This document shows positions 1 to 7,102 of a DNA stretch of 64,000 nt, one piece after another. The stretch's first letter is position 1. Each line of letters opens with the position of its first letter. The notes beneath the pieces were generated by a model that saw only the letters and a program-made list of their open reading frames with translations, was not told the origin of the DNA and made no database searches. Origin of the DNA: Streptomyces sp. A2-16 (lineage in GTDB: Bacteria > Actinomycetota > Actinomycetes > Streptomycetales > Streptomycetaceae); NCBI RefSeq assembly GCF_018128905.1, contig NZ_CP063808.1, positions 9,238,001 to 9,302,000 on the forward strand, in the 5' to 3' direction. The position numbers and the translations under genes are program-made.

Positions 1-1
1 G

Positions 2-613
2 TACCGGATGTGGCAGCACCTGCGAGGCACCTACGGCGGGCCCTTCGCCCTCGTGGGCCCGCGCGAGACGCTGTACGACAAGGCGGCCGACGCCCCGACG
101 TCGTACGAGTACGCCGATCCCGACTTCCCCCGGGCCCACCTGGCCGGCTGGGGCGAGGGCTGGCTGCACATGGCCCCGTTGATCGGCGACGCCGTGCGCG
201 CACACCGGGCGGATGTGCTCCTGGTGTCGCTCGGCCTGATCGACCTGGGCTTCTACACGAACGCGGAACAGACCTCCGAGAACGTCCGTGCCTTCGTCGC
301 CGAGGCCCGCCGGGCGAACCCCCGGATCCGCATGGCCGTCCTCCCGGTGATCCCGAACGTCCGGGCCGAGTCGGACCCTCCCTTCGCCGCGGAGGTCACC
401 CGCTTCAACGAGCTTCTGGCCAAGGCGATCGCGGACCTGGACGAGCCCCGCTCCCCCCTGCTGCCCGCCTCGCCTCCGTCGTCGTACGACATCAACCACG
501 ACACCTACGACGGCACCCACCCGAACGCGAGCGGCGAGCACAAGATCGCGGCGGCCTTCGCGGCGGCCATGCACCAGGCGTGGGACCTGGGCGAGCCCTA
601 CGAGGCCGGCTGA
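2..613 (+). CDS. SGNH/GDSL-family hydrolase, 5' end cut by window
   Basis: The reading frame is open from the first bases, so the true start lies upstream and the N-terminal catalytic Ser block is not visible. The visible part resembles SGNH-fold esterases/lipases: a central strand with 'LLVSLGLIDLG' sits where the family has its GxND-like block, and 'DGTHPNASGEH' near the C-terminus is a good match to the last block carrying the catalytic Asp and His (about residues 168 and 171 counting from the first Met). About 200 residues remain. Substrate cannot be inferred. It converges on the carbonic anhydrase gene with 22 bases between stops. Confidence 0.75.
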   Translation, partial: YRMWQHLRGTYGGPFALVGPRETLYDKAADAPTSYEYADPDFPRAHLAGWGEGWLHMAPLIGDAVRAHRADVLLVSLGLIDLGFYTNAEQTSENVRAFVAEARRANPRIRMAVLPVIPNVRAESDPPFAAEVTRFNELLAKAIADLDEPRSPLLPASPPSSYDINHDTYDGTHPNASGEHKIAAAFAAAMHQAWDLGEPYEAG

Positions 614-635
614 GGGGCCGGCCCCTCCCGACGGC

Positions 636-1376
636 TCAGCCGAGGCGGTGCACCCGCTGGGTGGTCAGCTCGTAGCGGGCGCCCACCACGGCCAGTTCGC
701 CCGAGTCGACCTTGGCGGCGAGATCGGGTTCCGCCGCGAGCCGTGCCCGCACGAGCCGTATGTTGGCGTCGACCGTCGAGTCGACGCGGGCGTCCCCGGA
801 CTTCGTACGGTCGATCGCCGGACTGATCTGATCGGCCAGGTACTGGATGTGGGCGGGTAGTCGGGCACCCGACTCGTCCGCCTGGACCGTCGCCTTCACG
901 GCCCCGCACGACTGGTGGCCGAGCACCATCAGCAGCGGGATCCCCAGTTCGAGCACCCCGTAGGCGAGGCTGCCGAGCACGGCCTCGTCGAGTACCTGGC
1001 CCGCGGTGCGCACGGTCATCAGATCTCCGAGGCCCTGGTCGAAGACCAGTTCCGGCGCCACCCGGGAGTCGATGCAGCCGAGCACCAGGGCGAAGGGGTG
1101 CTGAGCGGTCGTCAGCGACTGCCGGACGGCGGGTGTCTCGTCGGGGTGCCGCTCGCGGTAGGCGCGCCAGCGCCGGTTGCCCTCGGCCAGCTCGTGCAGG
1201 GCCTCCTCGGCGGTGGTGGGCCGCTTGCGCGGAGCAGGCGCGGCGGGCATCGAGGGCGCGGCGACGGCGGCCGGGACGCCTGCGGCGAGGCCGGTGCCGA
1301 GGGCCGCGGTACCGGTGAGCGCGGCGCGCAGGAGGGCGCGCCGCGCGGTTGTGTGGGGTTCGTGATCAGAGTTCAC
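636..1376 (-). CDS. Tat-exported beta-class carbonic anhydrase
   Basis: Product of 246 residues that should interconvert CO2 and bicarbonate with a Zn ion. The beta-class signature is clear: 'GCIDSR' gives Cys101, Asp103 and Arg105, and 'GHQSCG' gives His154 and Cys157. The N-terminus carries a twin Arg ('ARRALLRA', residues 11-18), a hydrophobic Ala/Leu/Gly stretch and an Ala-rich cleavage region near residue 40, i.e. a Tat signal, so the enzyme probably works outside the membrane. Start chosen as GTG at 1376, just before the signal peptide; the frame stays open further upstream but that part does not look like protein. Monocistronic as far as seen. Confidence 0.88.
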   Translation of the reverse strand: MNSDHEPHTTARRALLRAALTGTAALGTGLAAGVPAAVAAPSMPAAPAPRKRPTTAEEALHELAEGNRRWRAYRERHPDETPAVRQSLTTAQHPFALVLGCIDSRVAPELVFDQGLGDLMTVRTAGQVLDEAVLGSLAYGVLELGIPLLMVLGHQSCGAVKATVQADESGARLPAHIQYLADQISPAIDRTKSGDARVDSTVDANIRLVRARLAAEPDLAAKVDSGELAVVGARYELTTQRVHRLG

Positions 1377-1499
1377 GCAGGGGAACGTACGTCCGAACCG
1401 ATCCCTTTCCCTTCGGATTGCCCTTTCATGGACGGGCGTTGCCGTTTCATGGGCAGGGGATGAACTGTTCTTGGTCGGCGCCGGACCGCTCAACCTGCA

Positions 1500-1531
1500 T
1501 GCGGGGCGCGGGAGTTGGCCCGCGCCCCGCA
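1500..1531 (-). terminator. Hairpin terminator after the ABC exporter operon
   Basis: A perfect 13-bp stem (1500-1512 with 1519-1531) and a 6-base loop lie 10 bases beyond the permease stop codon on the minus strand. There is no U tract, as is common in streptomycetes. Confidence 0.6.
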
Positions 1532-1540
1532 CCCTGCCGG

Positions 1541-2353
1541 TCACTTCGGGTCTGCGTTGAACTTCGCGGTCGACCAGCGGTAGCCGAGTACCGCGAGGCC
1601 GAGGCACCAGGCGACGGCGAGCCAGCCGTTGGCGCCGATCTCCGTGCCGAGGAGCAGACCGCGCAGGGTCTCGATGGCCGGGGTGAAGGGCTGGTACTCG
1701 GCGATCGGCTGGAACCAGCCCGGCATCGCGTCGACCGGCACGAACGCGCTGGAGATGAGCGGCAGGAAGATCAGCGGCATCGCGTTGTTGCTGGCGGCCT
1801 CGGCGTTGGGGCTGATCAGGCCCATGCCGACCGCGATCCAGGTGAGCGCCGTGGCGAAGAGCACGAGCAGTCCGAAGGCCGCGAGCCATTCCAGGGCGGT
1901 GGCGTCGGTGGAGCGGAAGCCGATGGCCACGCCGACCGCGCCGACGAGGACCACGCTGATGACGGACTGGAGCACGCTGCCGACGACGTGCCCGACCAGC
2001 ACCGAACCGCGGTGGATCGCCATGGTGCGGAAGCGGGCGATGATGCCCTCGGTCATGTCGTTGGAGACGGAGACGGCCGTGCCGATCGTGGTGGAGCCGA
2101 TGGTCATCAGGAGCAGGCCGGGGACGAGATAGGCGATGTAGTCGGAGCGGTCGCCGCCGCCGATGCCCGCGCTCATGGTGCCGCCGAAGACGTAGACGAA
2201 GAGCAGCAACAGCATGATCGGTGTGAGCAGCAGGTTCAGGGTCAGCGAGGGGTAGCGCCGGGCGTGCAGGAGGTTGCGGCGCAGCATCGTGGACGAGTCG
2301 CGCACGGCGAGGGAGAGCCGTGACGGGCGGGCGGGGGCCGGAGAGGTGCTCAT
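1541..2353 (-). CDS. ABC-2 type exporter permease (DrrB-like)
   Basis: 270-residue integral membrane protein with about six hydrophobic segments, the first beginning around residue 35 ('SLTLNLLLTPIMLLLLFV'). The arrangement and the loop 'DMTEGIIARFRTM' are typical of DrrB/ABC-2 permeases that export drugs or lipids with a separate ATPase. The ATG at 2353 overlaps the stop of the upstream ATPase in an ATGA junction, so the two are translationally coupled and form one transporter. Substrate is unknown; the neighbouring DUF4097 protein and GbsR/MarR-like regulator suggest an envelope-stress or efflux role (inference). Confidence 0.88.
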   Translation of the reverse strand: MSTSPAPARPSRLSLAVRDSSTMLRRNLLHARRYPSLTLNLLLTPIMLLLLFVYVFGGTMSAGIGGGDRSDYIAYLVPGLLLMTIGSTTIGTAVSVSNDMTEGIIARFRTMAIHRGSVLVGHVVGSVLQSVISVVLVGAVGVAIGFRSTDATALEWLAAFGLLVLFATALTWIAVGMGLISPNAEAASNNAMPLIFLPLISSAFVPVDAMPGWFQPIAEYQPFTPAIETLRGLLLGTEIGANGWLAVAWCLGLAVLGYRWSTAKFNADPK

Positions 2354-3294
2354 CGGACGGTCTCCTTGGGCTGGTCGGTCCCGGTCAGGGCGAAGAACAC
2401 GTCGTCCAGATCGGGGGTGTGCAGGGACAGTTCGTCGGCCTCGATACCGGCGGTGTCGAGCCGGTCCAGTACGGTGCGCAGTTCGCGTTGGCTGCCGTCG
2501 CTGGGGAGTTGGAGGGTGAGCGCCTCGTCGTCGCCGACGGCCTCGCCCAGGGCGGAGGCGGCGCTGCGGTAGGCGGCCGGGTCGGTGAAGCGGAGCCGGA
2601 CATGACCGCCGGGGATGAGCCGCTTCAGTTCCTCGGCGCTGCCCTCGGCGACGATCCTGCCGTCGTTCAGCACCGCGATACGGTCCGCGAGTTCGTCCGC
2701 CTCCTCCAGGTACTGGGTGGTCAGGAAGACGGTCACCCCGTCGGAGACCAGCTCGCGGATGATCTGCCACATGTTGTGGCGGGCCCGCGGGTCCAGGCCG
2801 GTGGTCGGCTCGTCGAGGAAGATGATCCGCGGACCGCCCACCAGCGTCATGGCGATGTCCAGACGGCGCTTCATCCCGCCGGAGTAGGTGGAGGCCGGCT
2901 TCTTCGCCGCGTCCGTCAGGTCGAAGCGCTCCAGCAGTTCGGCCGCCACCCGACGCCCCTCGCTCTTGGGCAGGTGGTGCAGGTCCGCCATCAGGAGCAT
3001 GTTCTCCTCGCCGGTGATCAGCCCGTCCACCGCGGAGAACTGGCCGGTGACCCCGATCGCGGCCCGCACGGCCTGCGGATCGCCTGCCAGATCGTGTCCC
3101 GCGACCTGGGCCCGACCGCCGTCGGCACCGATCAGCGTGGACAGAATCTTCACGGCGGTCGTCTTGCCCGCCCCGTTCGGCCCGAGCAGGGAGAAGATCG
3201 TGCCCGTCGGCACCCGGATGTCGATGCCGTCGAGGACGGTCTTGTCCCCGTAGGACTTGCGCAGTCCGTTCGTGGCGATGGCCAGGTCGGTCAT
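2350..3294 (-). CDS. ABC transporter ATP-binding protein (DrrA-like)
   Basis: 314-residue ATPase subunit. Walker A 'GPNGAGKT' lies at about 38-45, the ABC signature 'YSGGMK' at about 137-142, and Walker B 'IIFLDE' at about 157-162, followed by 'PTTGLDP'. The C-terminal 80 residues are the extra domain seen in DrrA-type exporters ('DLDDVFFALTG'). The ATG at 3294 has an AAGGAG ribosome site 8 bases upstream. It lies between the DUF4097 gene (28-base gap) and its permease (4-base overlap), so the three genes look like one operon read from about 4.0 kb. Confidence 0.92.
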   Translation of the reverse strand: MTDLAIATNGLRKSYGDKTVLDGIDIRVPTGTIFSLLGPNGAGKTTAVKILSTLIGADGGRAQVAGHDLAGDPQAVRAAIGVTGQFSAVDGLITGEENMLLMADLHHLPKSEGRRVAAELLERFDLTDAAKKPASTYSGGMKRRLDIAMTLVGGPRIIFLDEPTTGLDPRARHNMWQIIRELVSDGVTVFLTTQYLEEADELADRIAVLNDGRIVAEGSAEELKRLIPGGHVRLRFTDPAAYRSAASALGEAVGDDEALTLQLPSDGSQRELRTVLDRLDTAGIEADELSLHTPDLDDVFFALTGTDQPKETVR

Positions 3295-3322
3295 GGTGAA
3301 TGCTCCTTGTGGGGGCTGCGGG

Positions 3323-3988
3323 TCAGAGGCTGCGGGCGGTGATGTCGCCCTGGGAGGTCGTGGCGCGGATGGTGAGGCCGGCCTCGGCGCCTTCGGCGTT
3401 CTTGAGGGTGTTGTGGACGCGGCCGTAGGAGGTGCCGGCGTCCAGTGAGGCCGAGGCCGAGGCGCCGACGGTGATGTCGCCCGACTGGGTGCTGAGGACG
3501 ACCTCGCCGGTGACGGCCTCGTTGACGGTGATGTCGCCGCGCTGGGTGCTGATCTCGCCGGATCCGGTCAGCCGGCCGACGGTGATGTGGCCGTCGGCCG
3601 CGGTCAGGCGCAGGCTCGCGGCCTCGTCGATCTTGACCGGGCCGTGGGCGCCTTCGAAGGCGATGTCACCGAGGCGCCCCACGGCCCGGAACTCGGCGGC
3701 GGCGGCCTTGGCCCGGACGTGGGAGCCGGCGGGCAGTTGAACCGTGATCTCGACGGAGCCGGAGGGGCCGAAGTACTGGTTCCTGGCGGCCGGGGCGCTG
3801 ATCCGCAGGACGCCGTCGCGGTGGTCGACCTCGAACTGTTCGGCGGCCTTGGTGTCGCGCTTCCTGGCGGGGTCGGTGGGCCGGATCTCGACGGTGGTGT
3901 CGGCGCGGTCGGCGGCGATGACCTGGAGGCGTCCGGCGGGGAGGTCGATGACGGTGGTGACGGGGGTGGTGGTGTCGAACTTCTGCAT
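3323..3988 (-). CDS. DUF4097 family beta-strand repeat protein
   Basis: 221-residue protein built of short repeated beta strands ('GSGEISTQRGDITVNEA', 'GEVVLSTQSGDITVGA'), as in DUF4097/putative adhesin domains that form a beta-helix. No signal peptide or membrane segment is seen, so it is probably cytosolic or membrane-associated; function of the family is poorly known. The ATG at 3988 is preferred because GGAG lies 6 bases upstream; a GTG at 4003 would add five residues. First gene of the DUF4097-ATPase-permease operon, divergent from the regulator at 4212. Confidence 0.8.
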   Translation of the reverse strand: MQKFDTTTPVTTVIDLPAGRLQVIAADRADTTVEIRPTDPARKRDTKAAEQFEVDHRDGVLRISAPAARNQYFGPSGSVEITVQLPAGSHVRAKAAAAEFRAVGRLGDIAFEGAHGPVKIDEAASLRLTAADGHITVGRLTGSGEISTQRGDITVNEAVTGEVVLSTQSGDITVGASASASLDAGTSYGRVHNTLKNAEGAEAGLTIRATTSQGDITARSL

Positions 3989-4033
3989 GAGGTGCTCCTG
4001 CACTCGTCGCTGTTTCCGATGAACGAAAAGCTA

Positions 4034-4154
4034 CGTTGCGTTCACGGATTAGGCAACGCACTTGTTGCGCACGTCCCTAATCACCGCAGGTTAGAGCAGC
4101 AATTTCATTGCAACGATTCTGAAAGTAACGCAACGCCCGCCATGCGCTCGTTGC
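4034..4154. promoter_or_regulatory. Operator array of CGTTGC/GCAACG half sites
   Basis: The divergent intergenic region holds at least six copies of GTTGC/GCAAC: 4034-4039, 4053-4058, 4064-4068, 4110-4115, 4130-4135 and 4149-4154. Two pairs form inverted repeats with identical 13-base spacing: CGTTGC 4034-4039 with GCAACG 4053-4058, and GCAACG 4130-4135 with CGTTGC 4149-4154. One pair lies near each of the divergent genes, so this is a plausible binding region for the adjacent regulator controlling itself and the exporter operon. The sites are seen; the binder is inferred. Confidence 0.6.
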
Positions 4155-4211
4155 AATAGAGTGGCAGTGAACGCTATGCTGCGGACACCAGGAACCACGA
4201 AGGAGACCGCG

Positions 4212-4988
4212 ATGCCGGGAGGCAGGCTCACCCAGCAGGAACGCCAGGAGATCGCCCTGGGAGTGGCCGACGGCCTCGCCTACGCGGAGATCGCCCGCCG
4301 CCTCGATCGCCCCACCTCGACCATCACCCGCGAGGTCATGCGCAACGGCGGTCCCACCGCCTACCGCGCCGACCTCGCCCACCGCGCCACCGAACGCCGC
4401 GCCCACCGCCGGCGGCAGGCGGCACCCCGCGGGCCGCAGGCCCCCCAGCAGGCCCACGGGCGCGACCCCGAGGCGGTGCGCGAGTACGAGGAGACGTTCA
4501 CCACCGTCCTCATGCAGACGGGCGCGCCCAAGATGATGTCGAGGGTGCTGACCTGCCTCTACACCAGCGACACCGGCAGCCTGACGGCCGCCGAGCTCGT
4601 CCAGCGCCTCCAGGTCAGCCCGGCCTCCATCTCCAAGGCCATCAGCTACCTGGAGAACCAGGGCCTGGTCCGCCGGGAACGCGACGACCGGCGCCGTGAG
4701 CGCTATGTCGCCGACGACGACGTCTGGTACCAGTCCATGATCGCCAGCGCCCGCGGCACCATCATGCTCGCCGAGACCGCCCGGCAGGGTGTGGGGGTCC
4801 TCGGCCCGGGCACCCCGGCCGCCACCCGCCTGGAGAACATCGCCCGCTTCCTCGACTTCGTCTCCGAGAGCATCACCCGCGCCGCGGACCAGGCCCGCGA
4901 GGTCCTGCACACAAAACCGGAGACACCCTCGGACGCACCGGAGAACCCCTCGGACGAGTCGGAGAGCCCCGCGGACAGCGACAACTGA
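4212..4988 (+). CDS. Two-HTH transcriptional regulator, MarR/GbsR-like
   Basis: 258 residues with two DNA-binding regions. Residues about 7-42 form a short helix-turn-helix of the IS30-transposase/'HTH_38' kind ('YAEIARRLDRPTSTITREV'), followed by a basic linker; residues about 95-170 form a winged helix like GbsR/MarR proteins ('RLQVSPASISKAISYLENQ'). The tail is acidic and repetitive (Pro/Ser/Asp/Glu). The ATG at 4212 has AAGGAG 6 bases upstream; an upstream GTG at 4161 is less likely. Divergent from the DUF4097-ABC operon and probably its regulator, acting on the repeated GCAACG sites between them. Ligand unknown. Confidence 0.82.
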   Translation: MPGGRLTQQERQEIALGVADGLAYAEIARRLDRPTSTITREVMRNGGPTAYRADLAHRATERRAHRRRQAAPRGPQAPQQAHGRDPEAVREYEETFTTVLMQTGAPKMMSRVLTCLYTSDTGSLTAAELVQRLQVSPASISKAISYLENQGLVRRERDDRRRERYVADDDVWYQSMIASARGTIMLAETARQGVGVLGPGTPAATRLENIARFLDFVSESITRAADQAREVLHTKPETPSDAPENPSDESESPADSDN

Positions 4989-5049
4989 GCGTCGGCCTCG
5001 CCCTCAAAACGGATGAGTTCCCCCGCGGTCGGCTGACAGAATCCGCCGC

Positions 5050-5684
5050 ATGGCGATCATCCACAACACCACCCTCGAGCCCACCAAGCTGGAACTGCTC
5101 ACCGCCTGGCTGCCCACCCGTCCGTGGTACACCGGCACCGGCACACCGGAGTTGGCCAAGGCCGGCGGCTTCCGGCTGGACGACCCGGAGGGCGAGGTCG
5201 GCATCGAGTTCATGGTGGCCGTCGACTCCTCAGGCCCCGAACCCGTCGCCTATCTGGCCCCCTCACCTACCGCGCCGCCCCGCTCCCCGGCGCCGACCAC
5301 GCCCTCGTCGGCACCATGGAACACGGCGTACTGGGCCCCCGCTGGGCCTACGACGGCTTCCACGACCCGGTACTGCGCACCGAACTCCTGGCCCTGTTCG
5401 AGGGCCGCGCCCAGGCGATGGCCCAGAGCATCAGCGACACCCCCGACCACGAGATCACCCACGCCTGCACGGTCTCCGGTCTCCCTGTCCCCGAGGGCCC
5501 CGTCGAGGTCACCGAGGACCAGGACGGCACCGGGTTCGCCCTCCCGGACGGCACGGCCGTCCGCCTGCACCGGCGCCCGCGGCCCACCGCCCCCGAGGGC
5601 GCGACCGGCCAGGTCTCCGGGGTCTGGGACGCACCGGACGGCACCCGTGCCCGAGCCGTCTTCGTGAGCCTGCGCACCCCCTGA
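5050..5684 (+). pseudogene. Frameshifted maltokinase N-terminal cap-like protein
   Basis: The ATG frame reads a convincing start (MAIIHNTTLEPTKLELL...) to about residue 70, then turns into Pro/Ser-rich nonsense. From the same point the frame shifted by one base continues a sensible protein ('GTMEHGVLGPRWAYDG', 'VSGVWDAPDGTRARAVFVSL') to the stop at 5684. The break is at a run of five C at 5258-5262; a sixth C restores one protein of about 211 residues. Streptomycetes carry an intact homologue resembling the N-terminal cap of maltokinase-type proteins (from memory). Either a real inactivating deletion or a homopolymer sequencing error. RBS is weak; no operon partner. Confidence 0.75.
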
Positions 5685-5693
5685 CACCGGCCG

Positions 5694-5720
5694 TGTCACA
5701 GCGGCGGAGGCTGTCTCGTC
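5694..5720 (+). promoter_or_regulatory. ECF41-type promoter (TGTCACA-N16-CGTC)
   Basis: TGTCACA at 5694-5700 is followed after exactly 16 bases by CGTC at 5717-5720, about 40 bases before the DoxX gene. This is the published consensus of ECF41 sigma factors, and an ECF41 gene is the second gene of this operon, so the operon is probably autoregulated. Confidence 0.75.
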
Positions 5721-5758
5721 CCGAGAGGTGAAGGCACGCCTCGACCAAGGAGTGGACG

Positions 5759-6142
5759 ATGAACCTCGCGCTGTGGATCGCCGCAGGACTGCTGGCCGCC
5801 GTGGCCCTGACCGGTGGTGTCACCAAGACCTTCGTGCCCCGGGAGAAGCTGGCCGCGGCGCACGGCGGAGGGTGGACGGGAGACGTCGGCCCGGCCTTCG
5901 TCAAGCTGCTCGGCATCCTCGAGATCCTGGCCGCGGCGGGCCTGGTCCTGACCGCCGCGCTCGACATCGCACCGGTTCTCGTCCCCGTGACCGCCGTCTG
6001 CTGGGTCCTGCTGATGGCCGGTGCGATGATCACGCACGGCCGCCGGGGCGAGTCGGGGCTCGTCGCACTGAACCTGGCGTATCTGGCCCTCGCGGTGTTC
6101 ATCGCGTGGGGCCGCTTCGGCCCCGAGTCCTTCACCGGCTGA
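5759..6142 (+). CDS. DoxX family membrane protein
   Basis: 127 residues with four predicted hydrophobic segments (about 4-22, 45-65, 70-90 and 98-115) and the 'GVTKTFVPREKLA' motif typical of small DoxX-like proteins. DoxX proteins are membrane components linked to redox or thiol stress in some bacteria; a specific reaction cannot be named. The ATG has AAGGAG 6 bases upstream. It precedes the ECF41 sigma gene by 23 bases and sits behind an ECF41-type promoter, matching the known habit of ECF41 sigma genes to lie beside DoxX, carboxymuconolactone decarboxylase or oxidoreductase genes. Confidence 0.82.
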   Translation: MNLALWIAAGLLAAVALTGGVTKTFVPREKLAAAHGGGWTGDVGPAFVKLLGILEILAAAGLVLTAALDIAPVLVPVTAVCWVLLMAGAMITHGRRGESGLVALNLAYLALAVFIAWGRFGPESFTG

Positions 6143-6165
6143 CCCACGACGACCGAGGAACCGTG

Positions 6166-7086
6166 ATGAGCAGGACCGAGGAGTTCCAGGCGCTGCAACC
6201 GCTGCTGTTCTCGATCGCCTACCGGATCCTCGGCAGCGTCGGCGAGGCCGAGGACGCGGTCCAGGAGACCTGGCTGCGTTACGAGGCCACCCCGACCGAG
6301 CCCAGGTCCGTGAAGGCCTACCTCTCGACCACGGTGACCCGGATCGCGATCGACGTACTGCGCTCGGCGCGGGTCCGCCGCGAGCAGTACGTCGGGGACT
6401 GGCTGCCCGAACCACTCCTCGACGACCCCTACGACGATCCCGCGCGGGCGGCGGAACTGGCCGACTCGGTGTCGATGGCGGCGCTGCTGCTCCTGGAGCG
6501 GCTCAGCCCACTGGAGCGCGCGGTGTTCGTCCTGAGGGAGGTCTTCGACTTCGGCTTCCCCGAGGTCGCGTCGGCGGTGGGCCGCTCCGAGCAGGCCTGC
6601 CGCCAGCTCGCTTCCCGGGCCCGGCGCCACATGGCGGCGGGCCGCCCCCGCTTCGCGGCGGACCGCGCGGAACGCGAGGAGCTGGCGTCCCGCTTCTTCG
6701 ACGCCCTCCGCGAGGGCGACATGGCCGGACTCCGGGGGCTTCTCGCCGCCGACGTGTCCATGGTCGGTGACGGCGGCGGCAAGGCACCGCAGCTCGCCAG
6801 GGCGATCACCGGCGCGCAGAACGTGGCCCGGCTGCTCGGCTCGGTCTTCCCCCGGATGGCCCGCGCCGAGGTGACCTTCGAGCCGCACGAGCTGAACGGC
6901 CAGCCGGGCGCGGTCTTCCGCGACCGTGACGGCAGGGTCCTGCACACCCTGGCCCTGGACATCCTCGACGGCCGCGTCCGGACGATCCGCACGGTGATCA
7001 ACCCCGACAAGCTGCGGCACCTGGGCCCGGTGGCGGACGCGTGGGCCGTCGACCGGGAGGTCCGGGCGGGCCGCCCCCGGGGCTGA
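6166..7086 (+). CDS. ECF41-group RNA polymerase sigma factor
   Basis: 306 residues: sigma region 2 at about 8-75 ('EAEDAVQETWLRY'), the linker motif 'WLPEP' at 79-83, region 4 at about 105-160, and a SnoaL/NTF2-like C-terminal extension. The extension carries 'DGGGK' at 202-206 and 'NPDKL' at 279-283, the hallmarks of ECF41 factors whose own C-terminus both activates and inhibits them, replacing an anti-sigma factor. ATG at 6166 with GAGGAA upstream; GTG at 6163 is an alternative. Likely transcribes its own DoxX-sigma operon from the promoter at 5694-5720. Confidence 0.92.
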   Translation: MSRTEEFQALQPLLFSIAYRILGSVGEAEDAVQETWLRYEATPTEPRSVKAYLSTTVTRIAIDVLRSARVRREQYVGDWLPEPLLDDPYDDPARAAELADSVSMAALLLLERLSPLERAVFVLREVFDFGFPEVASAVGRSEQACRQLASRARRHMAAGRPRFAADRAEREELASRFFDALREGDMAGLRGLLAADVSMVGDGGGKAPQLARAITGAQNVARLLGSVFPRMARAEVTFEPHELNGQPGAVFRDRDGRVLHTLALDILDGRVRTIRTVINPDKLRHLGPVADAWAVDREVRAGRPRG

Positions 7087-7102
7087 CCGTCGCCGACCGG
7101 GG

